Positions 44,954-53,946 are shown, numbered from the stretch's first letter. The stretch is DNA of 64,000 nt from Firmicutes bacterium UBA5486 (GCA_002427045.1 DIPO01000066.1:1-64000), one strand, 5' to 3'. Notes: a model not told the origin generated them from the letters alone. Translations and numbers: made by a program.

Positions 44954-46732
44954 TTAAATATTGTCTGCTCTCATTAACCCACTTCTATACATTCTTGTAT
45001 ATAAACCATCCGCAGCCAACAATTCCCCGTGGGTTCCTTCCTCCACAATCTTTCCGCCTGCTAATACCAGAATTTTATGAGCACATTGTACTGTAGAAAG
45101 CCGGTGAGCAATAATAAAAGCTGTCCTACCTTTCATTAAATACTCTAAAGCCTCTTGAACTAGGCGTTCAGATTCCGAATCTAAAGCCGAAGTTGCTTCA
45201 TCTAAAATAAGAATCCGCGGATCACGCAAGAGTGCCCGGGCAATAGCAATCCGCTGTTTTTGTCCCCCAGAAAGTTTTGAACCTCTCTCTCCAGCTAAAG
45301 TATCATATCCTTCAGGTAGATCCATAATAAAATCATGAGCATTTGCCATCTTAGCAGCATCTATAATCTCTTTTTCAGTTGCTCCAGGCCTACCGTAAGC
45401 AATGTTTTCCCGAACTGAAACGCCAAAAAGTATCGTTTCCTGTGGCACTAATCCAATCTGTTGGCGGAGATAAGAAATCTTGATCTTTTTAATGTTTTGT
45501 CCATCTACCAATATTTCTCCACTAATAGGATCATAAAAGCGGGGAATTAAATTAACCAAGCTAGTTTTCCCGGCCCCGCTGGGGCCTACCAAAGCAATAA
45601 TCTCACCAGGTGCTACTTTCAAATTTATATTGGAAAGAACTATATTATCTTTCTGGTATCCAAAGGTCACATCTTTAAATTCCACTTCACCAGAAAACGA
45701 GGACAAGGAAATGGCATTTGGTGCCTCTCTTAATTCTTCCTGGTAATCTAAGACCTCAAAAAGACGGTCCGCCGCAGCCAAAGCCTGTTGTAAATTATTA
45801 AAAATATTAGTAAGGACCGTTATTGGAGTTCCAACCATAGCAATATAGGTAAAGAAAGTAATTAGTTTACCAGTAGTTAATCTTCCTTGTAAGACCTCTA
45901 TTCCACCATACCAAAGGACAATAGCTAACCCGACAACAAAAAGTATTTCTACAGTAGGAGTAAGAAAAGCCAAAGCTTGAGCAGACTTCATACTAGCCTG
46001 AAAACTAGCTTCATTTTCTTTAGCAAACCGCTTAGCTTCATGTTTTTCCATGGTAAAAGCCTTAACCACTCTAATCCCGGAAAATGTTTCCTGTAGAATA
46101 TCTGTTAAATCGGCTACAGTCTCTTGAACCCGGTGACTGATACCCCTAATCTTTTTACCCGCCTTAGAAACAACATAAATAATAAAAGGAACAACAGTAA
46201 AAGTCAAAAGCGTCAACCGCCAATTAATCAGAAGAACCGCTACAAATATACCAATCAGAAGAAATGATTGTGTCAATAAAGAGACAACTCCAGTAGAAAC
46301 TATCGACTGAATCTGCCCTACATCACTAGTAATCCTGGCAATCATTTCTCCAGTTCGCTGCGACTCATGAAAACCCATGGACATCCTCTGTAAATGTTGG
46401 TATACCTGGTTGCGTAAGTTAGTCACTATCCGCTGCCCTACATAGGAAGTAAGGTACCTTTGAAAATAGGAAAATACCCCCTTTAAAAGCATAAGCACTA
46501 CCACGCCCACCACAATTAGATTAAGTAAGGCAAAATTCCCCTCGGTATTTAGCACCTTATCTATCAGATAATTACCAAAAATATACGGAAAAGAAAGATT
46601 AATTAAGGATACAATCGCCATCGCAATAATCGCAGTAGCAAATTGCTTCCAATATGGTTTAATATATGAAAAAAGCCGAATGCCTGTTTTCATCTTTTTA
46701 TCTTTTTCCATACGATCTTTATTTTTTTTCAA
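44954..46732 (-). CDS. msbA: MsbA-like lipid/lipid A ABC exporter
   Basis: A 592-aa half-transporter. Six membrane helices (about residues 30-320) precede an ATPase domain. The latter has Walker A IIALVGPSGAGKTSLVNLIP, Q-loop IGLVPQETILFG, signature KLSGGQKQRIAIARALLRDP, Walker B ILILDEATSALDSESE and H-loop FIIAHRLSTV. It is in the MsbA/LmrA group, which flips lipid A-core or multidrug substrates; neighbours favour lipid A. It begins with TTG preceded by AGAGGAG. A 21-bp gap separates it from the TagB-like gene, which precedes it in the operon. Confidence 0.88.
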   Translation of the reverse strand: MKKNKDRMEKDKKMKTGIRLFSYIKPYWKQFATAIIAMAIVSLINLSFPYIFGNYLIDKVLNTEGNFALLNLIVVGVVVLMLLKGVFSYFQRYLTSYVGQRIVTNLRNQVYQHLQRMSMGFHESQRTGEMIARITSDVGQIQSIVSTGVVSLLTQSFLLIGIFVAVLLINWRLTLLTFTVVPFIIYVVSKAGKKIRGISHRVQETVADLTDILQETFSGIRVVKAFTMEKHEAKRFAKENEASFQASMKSAQALAFLTPTVEILFVVGLAIVLWYGGIEVLQGRLTTGKLITFFTYIAMVGTPITVLTNIFNNLQQALAAADRLFEVLDYQEELREAPNAISLSSFSGEVEFKDVTFGYQKDNIVLSNINLKVAPGEIIALVGPSGAGKTSLVNLIPRFYDPISGEILVDGQNIKKIKISYLRQQIGLVPQETILFGVSVRENIAYGRPGATEKEIIDAAKMANAHDFIMDLPEGYDTLAGERGSKLSGGQKQRIAIARALLRDPRILILDEATSALDSESERLVQEALEYLMKGRTAFIIAHRLSTVQCAHKILVLAGGKIVEEGTHGELLAADGLYTRMYRSGLMRADNI

Positions 46733-46753
46733 AGATTTTTCTCCTCTAAAATC

Positions 46754-47797
46754 TTATATTTGGCCCTTTTTTCTTCTCTTAATAAAATCCCTAATCGCTT
46801 CAGCCGCCCTTTCAGCAGCATGTCCATCAGGTTTATAAAATATCTCTTCCCGCATAGCTTTTCGTTTTTCAGCATATACTTCCGGTGCCGCTAAAGCCCT
46901 TTTGACTGTAGGCCAAACCTCGCCTTTTCTCTTCACCACAGAACCGCATCTCCAGACCCAAACCTTATCCTTACGTATTGATAGTAACCGTGGATCTAGG
47001 AACACCAACGGACGGTCAAAACATAAGAACTCGTGAGAAACTGTGGAAATATCAGTGATTAATAAGTCAGACGCTGCCATAATTGGCATAACATCATGAT
47101 GGAAATCAAGTAATTTAATCTGAGGGTTATTTTCGGAAATCCGTTTCACCATTCGATAATTCTTGAGATCATACCGTTTAGTATTAGGATGTAATTTGAC
47201 AATAAGATTATATTCCTCCGGAACCTGTGAAAGGACCTCCCGCCCATATCTTGGAAGGCTAGTATTAAACTTTGCATCCTGCCAGGTTGGGGCATAAAGA
47301 ACCGTAGGCCAAGCCGGATCCAAGCCTAAACTCTTTACTGCCAAGTCCCGGTTAAACTCCCCTTTAAAAACCCGATCCGCTTTTGGATAGCCAACAATAG
47401 CATATTTCCCCTCTGTTAGCAAGCCTGCCGCCAACATGGTTTTGTAAGTCCTAACCCCGGGAAGCAAAAGAAAATCATACTTCCGAACCTGAGAACTATA
47501 ATTATAAGTTTTATCAGAAGTCCCATGAAAGACTTGAATATGGGCAGTGTCAAAATCTACATTCAAAAACTCTTTAGTATAATCCGGTTGAATAATCGCC
47601 TCCGGACGCAGTTCAGATAAACGCCGTTGTAAAGCGGCACGATTTGGATGATATTCTGCAGTTATATCCGAGTATTCTTGTTGTAAAACTTTTATAGAAT
47701 CCCGGCCATTAGTAAGAACTATCCCACCAAGAACCCTGGCAATATAAATAAAAGATGGGATCTGATGAATAGAATTATTAACATAATACACAAACAT
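46754..47797 (-). CDS. CDP-glycerol:poly(glycerophosphate)-type transferase (TagB/TagF family)
   Basis: From ATG 47797 (GAAGGAAG upstream) the protein is 347 aa; an earlier frame start lies without a ribosome site. It contains HIQVFHGTSDKTYNYSSQVR, the HG(T/S) motif of teichoic-acid-type polyglycerophosphate transferases. It also has VLYAPTWQDAKF, LIVKLHPNT, DFHHDVMPIMAASDLLITDISTVSHEFL and ADLLITDIS.V..E, all diagnostic of the Glyphos_transf family. In a diderm cell this could build a glycerophosphate-modified surface glycan or capsule rather than a wall teichoic acid. First gene of the tagB-msbA-lpxB-related transcript. Confidence 0.88.
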   Translation of the reverse strand: MFVYYVNNSIHQIPSFIYIARVLGGIVLTNGRDSIKVLQQEYSDITAEYHPNRAALQRRLSELRPEAIIQPDYTKEFLNVDFDTAHIQVFHGTSDKTYNYSSQVRKYDFLLLPGVRTYKTMLAAGLLTEGKYAIVGYPKADRVFKGEFNRDLAVKSLGLDPAWPTVLYAPTWQDAKFNTSLPRYGREVLSQVPEEYNLIVKLHPNTKRYDLKNYRMVKRISENNPQIKLLDFHHDVMPIMAASDLLITDISTVSHEFLCFDRPLVFLDPRLLSIRKDKVWVWRCGSVVKRKGEVWPTVKRALAAPEVYAEKRKAMREEIFYKPDGHAAERAAEAIRDFIKRRKKGQI

Positions 47798-47952
47798 TAA
47801 TCTTCCTTCTTCCTTGTAAACCCGCTTTTTTCTATAGAACAATCCTATCCTCTCAATATAATTAAATCGTTTGTTATCTCCTTTCCCGGACAAACTATAA
47901 AAGCGGCTTATTAATTCACAAAATCATTCTCAACAAAGAAAGGGGCAATAAT

Positions 47953-48439
47953 TTGCCAAACCAAGATAACCAAAAACTCTGCCTCATCCTGTTCAGTGGA
48001 GATTTAGATAAAGCTCTCTCCGCCCTAGCTATCGCCTGGGCGGCAGCCGGCCGGGGATATAAAGCCAGTATTTTTTTTTACTTTCTGGGGCCTCTCTCTT
48101 CTGCGAAAAGAAAGAGGAAGAGCCAAAAACCCCTTAGAAAGACTTTTTAAGCTTCTTTTACCGGTCGGGCCAGATAAGCTAAGCCTCTCCAAAATGAACT
48201 TTGCTGGTCTGGGTAGTATTTTAATGAAAAAACTAATCAATTTACGCGGCAGCGAAACGGTCGGAGAAATGCTGGACATGGCAATGAAACGTAAGGTTAA
48301 TTTCATCGCTTGTCAAGGTACTTTAGAGATGCTAGGCATTGAAGAATCAGAATTGATCGAGTATGAACACTTAATCATCGGCGATGTCGATACCTTCCTC
48401 AGTACAGCAGAAAGCTCCCAAATCCAGCTCTTTATATAA
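47953..48439 (+). pseudogene. DsrE2-family (peroxiredoxin-like) gene with one-base frameshift
   Basis: The first frame (TTG at 47953, AAGGGG upstream) reads KLCLILFSGDLDKALSALAI and then YKASIFF, the start of DsrE2/DsrE-like proteins. At nine Ts (48071-48079) the frame shifts. Dropping one T continues perfectly as TFWGLSLLRK, then SLSKMNFAGLGSILMKKL, VNFIACQGTLEMLGI and IGDVDTFLSTAES, which complete the family (about 160 aa). The interruption is therefore a single extra base in a homopolymer. It could be a real mutation, a slippage-controlled gene or a sequence error. No strong promoter is seen; it is divergent from the TagB-like operon. Confidence 0.85.
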
Positions 48440-48440
48440 A

Positions 48441-48452
48441 ACTCGTCGCTCG
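48441..48452. repeat. CTCG-rich intergenic motif
   Basis: ACTCGTCGCTCG lies just after the DsrE2-like pseudogene and repeats the core of the motif found at 13191, 23374, 27631, 28777 and 57317. Confidence 0.4.
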
Positions 48453-48502
48453 ATAAAATAGCCTCCGCAGCCTTTTTGCTCGCAATTTTAAAAAAATTAT
48501 AT

Positions 48503-49330
48503 TTACTTTAATAACTCTGAAACGTAAGGAGGTAGAATAAAAGCCGTTTTATGAATTTCAGGAGTATAATACTTAGTTTCTAGCTTAAGAAACCTCTCCG
48601 CTGGAATAACCAGTGGATCCGGCCCTTTAGATGCCAACATCCAGGTCCAGTGCCCACCAATATAGGTAGGAACTACTCCTAGGTACAAGCGGACTAAAGG
48701 AAAGGTATTCTTCAGGTAATTCCATAGTTTAGGGATTAAGCTACGATCCAGCACTGGTGATTCAGTCTGTGCAACCATCACACCCTGCTCTTTTAAGGCT
48801 TTAAAAACCTCCTGGTAAAACTCCCGGGTAAATAAAACCTCACCCGGCCCTATTGGATCAGTAGAATCTATAATTACAACATCAAACTCATTGCGATGCT
48901 CTCGGACATAAATCGTCCCATCAGTAATCTCTATTTTTACTCTAGGATCAGAAAGCCCTGTAGCAATTGAAGGTAGGTATCTTTTACTAGCAGCAATTAC
49001 ACCTTCATCAAGTTCTGCTAAGACTACTCTTTTAACGGAATGATGCTTAAGAACCTCACGTACTGTGCCTCCATCCCCTCCACCTACCACCAATACTTGT
49101 TCCGGATGAGGATGCGTATGCATCGCCACATGAGTAATCATTTCATGGTAAAAAAACTCATCCTTTTCTGTAGTCATAATTACCCCATCTAACAGCAACA
49201 TCCGTCCAAACTGACAGGTATCCACTATCGCCAAATCCTGATATTTAGTCCGTTCCTGATAGATAGTATTCTTTATACGACAAGAGATGGCTAGATCTGA
49301 GGTTTGTTTTTCTGTAAACCACAGCTCCAA
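48503..49330 (-). CDS. speE: Spermidine synthase
   Basis: SpeE transfers an aminopropyl group from decarboxylated SAM to putrescine. The 275-aa protein has LWFTEKQTSDLAISCRIKNT, LLLDGVIMTTEKDEFFYHEM, VLVVGGGDGGTVREVLKH (SAM-site), ELDEGVIAASKRYLP and VVIIDSTDPIGPGEVLFTREFYQ, the last holding the catalytic Asp; all are canonical. GAGGTGAA lies before the ATG. It appears to be a single gene; speD and other polyamine genes are not in the window. Confidence 0.97.
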   Translation of the reverse strand: MELWFTEKQTSDLAISCRIKNTIYQERTKYQDLAIVDTCQFGRMLLLDGVIMTTEKDEFFYHEMITHVAMHTHPHPEQVLVVGGGDGGTVREVLKHHSVKRVVLAELDEGVIAASKRYLPSIATGLSDPRVKIEITDGTIYVREHRNEFDVVIIDSTDPIGPGEVLFTREFYQEVFKALKEQGVMVAQTESPVLDRSLIPKLWNYLKNTFPLVRLYLGVVPTYIGGHWTWMLASKGPDPLVIPAERFLKLETKYYTPEIHKTAFILPPYVSELLK

Positions 49331-49438
49331 TTGTAATTCACCTCTCTTTTCTGAAAAGATTGTCTTTTAGATTATACCAGAGTCCTAAAAAAAAATAAAC
49401 CTGCTTTCAAGAATAGTCAAATAAATAGCCTTTACCTC

Positions 49439-49467
49439 TTGACCTAAAAGAAAAAAATGGTTAAAAT
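49439..49467 (+). promoter_or_regulatory. SigA-type promoter overlapping the apparent start of the oxoamine synthase gene
   Basis: TTGACC (49439-49444), a 17-bp spacer and TAAAAT (49462-49467) are near-consensus; a second TATAAT lies at 49481-49486. The first ATG of the gene (49457-49459) falls inside the spacer, so it would not be transcribed from this promoter. Confidence 0.65.
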
Positions 49468-50776
49468 TTCTATTATTGGTTATAATCAAAATATCATTAG
49501 CGAGTGGGAGGAGATAGAAATAAAATACCAAGGTAAAAATCTTAGTGATTTCGCTGATTTTCCCGATCCTAATATTTTGGCCAAAACCTACCCATTTTAC
49601 GAATTTATGGAGGAGATGGCAGAACAGGAATTTCATCATTGGTCACGTATATTATCCAGTCCTTCAGAACACCGGGTAAAAATTTTAGACCGTTATACTA
49701 ACGAGGCCCGTGAAATGATCATGATGGCCTCCAACAATTATCTTGGCCTTACCACTCACCCGGCAGTAGTAGAAGCCTCCAAAAAAGCATTAGAAAAGTT
49801 TGGAGCAGGAGCCGGAAGTGTTCCTTTGCTGGGTGGAACATTAGAGCTTCATAAAGAGCTGGAAAATAAATTAGCTAAAATGAAAGGCTGTGAAGATGCA
49901 ATTATCTTCACTTCCGGCTATTCCTCAAATGTTGGTTGTGTCTCGGCTTTAGTACGCAAAGATGATGTAGCGATCAATGATCGTCTGAACCACGCAAGCA
50001 TTATCGATGGTTGCCGTTTATCCGGCGGTACTTTTCGTACCTTTAAACACAATGATTTAGATAGCCTGGAAAATGTTTTACAAACTTCAGAAGAACGAGG
50101 TTTTAATGGAAAATTAATTATTGTCGACGGTGTTTTCAGTATGGATGGAGACATCTCTAATCTGCCCAGAATTAAAGGAATAGCAAACCAATATGGGGCT
50201 AAAATTATGATCGATGAAGCTCATGCTACCGGAGTAATCGGAGAAAATGGAAGAGGTACTCCAGAACACTTTATGATGGAAGGAGAGATCGATATTGTTG
50301 CCGGCACCTTAAGTAAAGCCCTTGGAATAGTCGGCGGCTTTGTCGCATCTTCTAAAGAAGTTATAAATTACCTCCGTTTCTATGCCCGTTCTCATATGTT
50401 TTCTACAGCACTTCCCCCCGCTTCAGCCGGAGCATTAATCGCTGGTATTGATGTTATTGATAATGAACCAGATTTAAGGGCTAAACTATGGTATAACATT
50501 AATTACATGATCTCTAACCTTAAACGGATGGGTTTTAACTTAGGGAATGCCGAAACAGCAATTATTCCCATTATCGTAGGTGATGAAGAAAAATTAAAGT
50601 TAATTAGTAGAGAAGTCCATCAAGCAGGAATCTTTGTTAATCCTGTTTATTATCCTGCTGTTCCAAAAAAACTATCCCGTTTACGCCTCTCTTTAATGGC
50701 CACCCATACCCAGGAGGATTTAGATGATACCCTTGAGGTCATGGAGAAAGCCGGGAAAAAATACGGTTTAATTTAA
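49457..50776 (+). CDS. PLP-dependent alpha-oxoamine synthase (BioF/KBL/SPT-like)
   Basis: The protein (439 aa from the first ATG) belongs to the alpha-oxoamine synthases, which condense an amino acid with an acyl-CoA: BioF, 2-amino-3-ketobutyrate CoA ligase, ALA synthase and serine palmitoyltransferase. Landmarks are MASNNYLGLTTHPAVVEAS, GAGAGSVPLLGGTLELH, NDRLNHASIIDGCRLSG, DGVFSMDGDISNLP, IMIDEAHATGVIGENGRG, the PLP-lysine region DIVAGTLSKALGIVGGF and ARSHMFSTALPP. Its exact substrate is not readable. The start is doubtful because a good promoter overlaps the first ATG. GGGAGGAG at 49507-49514 is followed by an in-frame ATA, and no canonical start codon is well placed. Confidence 0.88.
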   Translation: MVKISIIGYNQNIISEWEEIEIKYQGKNLSDFADFPDPNILAKTYPFYEFMEEMAEQEFHHWSRILSSPSEHRVKILDRYTNEAREMIMMASNNYLGLTTHPAVVEASKKALEKFGAGAGSVPLLGGTLELHKELENKLAKMKGCEDAIIFTSGYSSNVGCVSALVRKDDVAINDRLNHASIIDGCRLSGGTFRTFKHNDLDSLENVLQTSEERGFNGKLIIVDGVFSMDGDISNLPRIKGIANQYGAKIMIDEAHATGVIGENGRGTPEHFMMEGEIDIVAGTLSKALGIVGGFVASSKEVINYLRFYARSHMFSTALPPASAGALIAGIDVIDNEPDLRAKLWYNINYMISNLKRMGFNLGNAETAIIPIIVGDEEKLKLISREVHQAGIFVNPVYYPAVPKKLSRLRLSLMATHTQEDLDDTLEVMEKAGKKYGLI

Positions 50777-50821
50777 AAAAAGAGGCTATCTCTGAACCTA
50801 ACAGAGACAGCCTCTTTTTTT
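50775..50821. terminator. Bidirectional terminator
   Basis: AAAAAAAGAGGCTaTCTCTG and the complementary CAGAGACAGCCTCTTTTTTT form a long stem with a six-base loop between two convergent genes. Clear A and T tracts on both sides support use in both directions. Confidence 0.92.
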
Positions 50822-50837
50822 AGTCATAATCTTAACT

Positions 50838-51659
50838 TTACCGCTTTACCTTCCTTTGCAACCGATGGAAAGCATCAATAAAATGCGGAATCGCCAAAGA
50901 AGGTTCTTCTAATTCTGGTTCCCAAGCTTTTACCCATTCCAGAGATAACCATCCCTGATACTCCTCCTGTAATATCATAAGGAGTTCGGTTAAAGGTAAG
51001 TCTCCCTCCCCAAAAAGCCGGTAACGGATTTTACCATCTTCCACAACTGAATCTTTAAGATGAAGGTATTTAATGTGTTCTTTTAAAATCCCCCAAGTTT
51101 CCTGGAAGCTTTCTTTTCCAAAACGATATGTATGATGACAATCCCATAAAACACCTACTGCCGGGTGAGAAACCTCCTCTAATAACCGGGAAAGCCTCCT
51201 TGAATCAGTATAAGCACCATTCGTTTCAATTAAAACATATACCCGGTGGTCAATTGCACAATCCCCCAGTTCCACCAACGCATCTCGGACTAATTGATCC
51301 TGTACTTCAACCCCAGGCTCTGGGTGAATATCACCAAGCACCCTCACATATTTAACACCTAAGGCCGCAGCCAGCTTAATGTAAGCAATGGCTTCCTTAA
51401 TATATCCTTCCCGTTTCTCTTGGTCTTCAATCTGAAGAAGAGAACCCGTAGTTAAAGAAGAGATTTGTATCCGTAATTTCTCCAGATGTTTTTTTGTTAG
51501 TTCCAGATTCTCCGCAGAGAACAGAGGTGAGTCTGGTAAAAAATATTCGCGATTTAAACCCCTTAATTCTATACCATCATACCCTAAATCAACTGCAGTT
51601 GCTTGAATTTCTCCCCAAGTCCAATCCGGACATGCCAAAGTCGAAAAGGCCAGTTTCAT
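50838..51659 (-). CDS. Sugar phosphate isomerase/epimerase-like TIM barrel
   Basis: A 273-aa AP_endonuc_2 (xylose isomerase-like) TIM-barrel protein: MKLAFSTLACPDWTWGEIQA at the start, LGYDGIELRGLNREY, VRVLGDIHPEPG, VLIETNGAYTDSRRL with a metal-binding Glu, VGVLWDCHHTYRFG with Asp/His, YLHLKDSVVEDG with His/Asp and LSLEWVKAWEPELEEP with the last Glu. All four metal ligands expected for a divalent-metal isomerase, epimerase or hydrolase are visible. Substrate unknown (inositol, tagatose and hydroxypyruvate isomerases share the fold). It is a single gene, convergent with the oxoamine synthase. Confidence 0.85.
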   Translation of the reverse strand: MKLAFSTLACPDWTWGEIQATAVDLGYDGIELRGLNREYFLPDSPLFSAENLELTKKHLEKLRIQISSLTTGSLLQIEDQEKREGYIKEAIAYIKLAAALGVKYVRVLGDIHPEPGVEVQDQLVRDALVELGDCAIDHRVYVLIETNGAYTDSRRLSRLLEEVSHPAVGVLWDCHHTYRFGKESFQETWGILKEHIKYLHLKDSVVEDGKIRYRLFGEGDLPLTELLMILQEEYQGWLSLEWVKAWEPELEEPSLAIPHFIDAFHRLQRKVKR

Positions 51660-51781
51660 CTGGTTCCCTCCAGTATTTCATTATTTTGCAAATCTATACG
51701 TAATATATATTTTATAGGTTTCCAGATGAAGATGCAAGATAGTTCCGGTAATTTCCTTTTTTCGTAAAGCAATTAAATACT

Positions 51782-51808
51782 AAAGAGACAGCTGGCGGCT
51801 GTCTCTTT
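51782..51808 (-). terminator. Terminator downstream of the SASP gene
   Basis: AAAGAGACAGC (51782-51792) and GCTGTCTCTTT (51798-51808) pair perfectly around TGGCG. On the minus strand it follows the SASP gene and the short ORF at 51823-51984, ending that transcript. The stretch 51660-51781 holds no other feature I can support. Confidence 0.8.
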
Positions 51809-51822
51809 AAAGAAATCATTAA

Positions 51823-51984
51823 TTAAGTATCTTCTGGAAGAACTAATTGCGTTGCCTCCAAGAAACTATCATAGTATAAAATTCTTTGGGCTAATCGCGT
51901 AACCTTATTTTTAACGATCATGCCCATTATTTGATAGTCTTTCTGTAACAACAGACTATTTTCTGTCCTAAAACAACAACGCAC
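51823..51984 (-). CDS. Short ORF between SASP gene and its terminator (53 aa, uncertain)
   Basis: GTG at 51984 opens a 53-codon frame starting 5 bases after the SASP stop codon and ending 14 bases before the terminator stem. The C-terminal half reads MIVKNKVTRLAQRILYYDSF then LEATQLVLPEDT, which has a natural-looking amino-acid mix. The ribosome site is weak (AGG, 4 bases), and an internal ATG at 51927 gives only 34 aa. I do not recognise it. It could be a real spore-associated small protein, a remnant, or chance; its place inside the transcript is the main support. Confidence 0.3.
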   Translation of the reverse strand: MRCCFRTENSLLLQKDYQIMGMIVKNKVTRLAQRILYYDSFLEATQLVLPEDT

Positions 51985-51989
51985 TTAGC

Positions 51990-52325
51990 CTAGTAGTATT
52001 GATCTAGATTATTTAGGTTTAAATTAGGGTTTGGATTAGTAGTCTGTTTTTGCTGTGGTTGCTGTGATGTCATTCCAGCACGAAACCCAGCTTGAACATT
52101 GGCTACTGCCTGCTGAGAAAGTGTTTGCTCTGCTGCTTGAATCATTCTTTTTACCATATTACCTCCAACAGCACCACAATCCCGAGCCGTCATATAACCC
52201 CAGTAATCACCCTGAATCGGAGAAGTATCAATATTTAATTCCTTGGAAATCTCATACTTCATCTGATCAAGTGCTTTTTTAGCCTGGGCGTAGACGAGCC
52301 GATTAGATTTTTGTCCGGCAGCCAT
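51990..52325 (-). CDS. Alpha/beta-type small acid-soluble spore protein with long C-terminal tail
   Basis: SASPs coat and protect spore DNA and are degraded at germination by GPR protease. Residues about 16-82 form the alpha/beta domain: ALDQMKYEISKELNI, with the GPR cleavage site at KYEIS, then TARDCGAVGGNMVKRMIQAA and EQTLS. The usual TARANGSVGG is altered to TARDCGAVGG, introducing a Cys. At 111 aa it is longer than the normal 60-75 aa because of a Gln/Asn/Pro-rich tail (SQQPQQKQTTNPNPNLNLNN followed by LDQYY). GGAGGATC before the ATG. Single gene with its own terminator. Confidence 0.93.
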   Translation of the reverse strand: MAAGQKSNRLVYAQAKKALDQMKYEISKELNIDTSPIQGDYWGYMTARDCGAVGGNMVKRMIQAAEQTLSQQAVANVQAGFRAGMTSQQPQQKQTTNPNPNLNLNNLDQYY

Positions 52326-52536
52326 ATTAATGATCCTCCTTTCTAATGATCTATTTGTAATTTGCCCAGCTAAACTCAGTATAAACCATAAAATCGTTGG
52401 TAATTCCGGTGCAAGATACCGTTTTTACCAATGAGTCTATACGATATTACCAATTTCAGCCGGAATAGAAAATTTCTTAACAACACCTAAAGCCTAAACA
52501 TAAAATATTTGGAAAAAGGTATCTGGAGGGAAATTG

Positions 52537-53946
52537 ATGGGAAAAAAATGGCATGAAGCACTAAGGCAAGAAATCGTAGGTATTGATCTGGAAGTTCCCA
52601 TTCTCAATGAAACCCGCTCAAAGTATATAAATCTGGATAATGCTGCTACTACACCACCACTTGTCTCAGTTATAAAATCAGTTGAAACTTTTCTTCCTTG
52701 GTATTCCAGTGTCCACCGCGGATATGGCTATAAATCTCAACTTTCTACCGAAATCTATAAAACCTCCCGCCAACTGGTTCTCGATTTTTTTGCCGCCGAT
52801 CCTACTAAATATACTGCGATTTTTGTAAAAAACACTAGTGAAGGATTGAATAAACTTTCCTACCGTTTACCGAGCAAAGGATATGAAGTCCTTTCTAGCT
52901 GGATGGAGCATCACTCCAATGATTTACCATGGCGGTTTAGACAGAAAACTAATTTTATTGAATTAACCTCTGATGGTCTTCTAGACCTGACGGACTTAGA
53001 GCGCAAATTAAAAAATAACAACCGGATAAAACTGGTAACAATCTGCGGTGCTTCAAATGTAACCGGAGTAATCAATCCGATTAATACCATTGCTGAACTT
53101 GCTCATTATTATGGGGCAGAAATTCTGGTAGATGCAGCTCAATTAGCTCCTCATCGCCCACTCAAAATTTCCTTCCCTAACCAGGAAAAACTTGATTATT
53201 TAGTGCTCTCTGCTCATAAAATGTATGCTCCTTTCGGCTCTGGAGTAATCATCGGTCCCATAGAATCCTTTTTCACAGGCACCCCTAATGAAGTTGGAGG
53301 CGGTATGGTACTGGCTGTTTCCCGGGAACAAGTAGTTTTTTCCCCGCCGCCGGAGCGCGAGGAAGTTGGCACCCCTAATCTGGTCGGAGTTTTTGCTCTG
53401 GCCACCGCTTTACAGTGGCTTAATAAAAACAACTTTTCCCAACTGGTAAAATATGAAGAACTCCTTACGAAATACGCTTTTTCCCGCCTGCAAACAATTC
53501 CCGGGATTATTCTTTATGGCCCCTCTCCGGAACTTTATCCGCGAGTTGGAGTGATTAGCTTTAATCTCCAAGAGATACCTCATGGTCTGGTTGCTGCTTA
53601 TTTATCCTTTGAAGCGGGGATCGGCGTACGGCACGGATGTTTCTGTACCCGTCCCTATGTACATCATTTATTAGGATTAACCAATCCAGAAATAAGTTAT
53701 TATGAAAGTCTAGCTAAAAAAGGAGTTAAATGTAATCTACCCGGAATGGTCCGTATTAGTTTCGGTTTTTACAATACTCCGGAAGAGATTGATATCTTGG
53801 TAGATTCTTTAATAGAACTAAGGATAAACGAAGTGGAAATAAAAAACCGGTATCGGATTGATCCGAATACCGGCGAATATGTACCAAAAACAAAGAGTTT
53901 TAGTTTAATAATCGATCAGCATGTTAAAAGTTTATTTGAAGATTAA
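52537..53946 (+). CDS. SufS/CsdA-like cysteine desulfurase-type aminotransferase (class V)
   Basis: A 469-aa PLP enzyme of class V. It has YINLDNAATTPPLVSVIKSV at the start and SVHRGYGYKSQLSTEIYK, a SufS-like N-terminal run. KNTSEGLNKLSYRL, SWMEHHSNDLPWRF and GASNVTGVINPI follow. The PLP lysine is in DYLVLSAHKMYAPFGSGVII, and RHGCFCTRP holds the catalytic Cys of cysteine desulfurases. About 60 residues longer than SufS, mostly at the C-terminus and in a PPPEREEVGTPN region. No sufBCD genes lie nearby. The ATG at 52537 has GGAGGG upstream; an adjacent TTG is less likely. Confidence 0.85.
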   Translation: MGKKWHEALRQEIVGIDLEVPILNETRSKYINLDNAATTPPLVSVIKSVETFLPWYSSVHRGYGYKSQLSTEIYKTSRQLVLDFFAADPTKYTAIFVKNTSEGLNKLSYRLPSKGYEVLSSWMEHHSNDLPWRFRQKTNFIELTSDGLLDLTDLERKLKNNNRIKLVTICGASNVTGVINPINTIAELAHYYGAEILVDAAQLAPHRPLKISFPNQEKLDYLVLSAHKMYAPFGSGVIIGPIESFFTGTPNEVGGGMVLAVSREQVVFSPPPEREEVGTPNLVGVFALATALQWLNKNNFSQLVKYEELLTKYAFSRLQTIPGIILYGPSPELYPRVGVISFNLQEIPHGLVAAYLSFEAGIGVRHGCFCTRPYVHHLLGLTNPEISYYESLAKKGVKCNLPGMVRISFGFYNTPEEIDILVDSLIELRINEVEIKNRYRIDPNTGEYVPKTKSFSLIIDQHVKSLFED

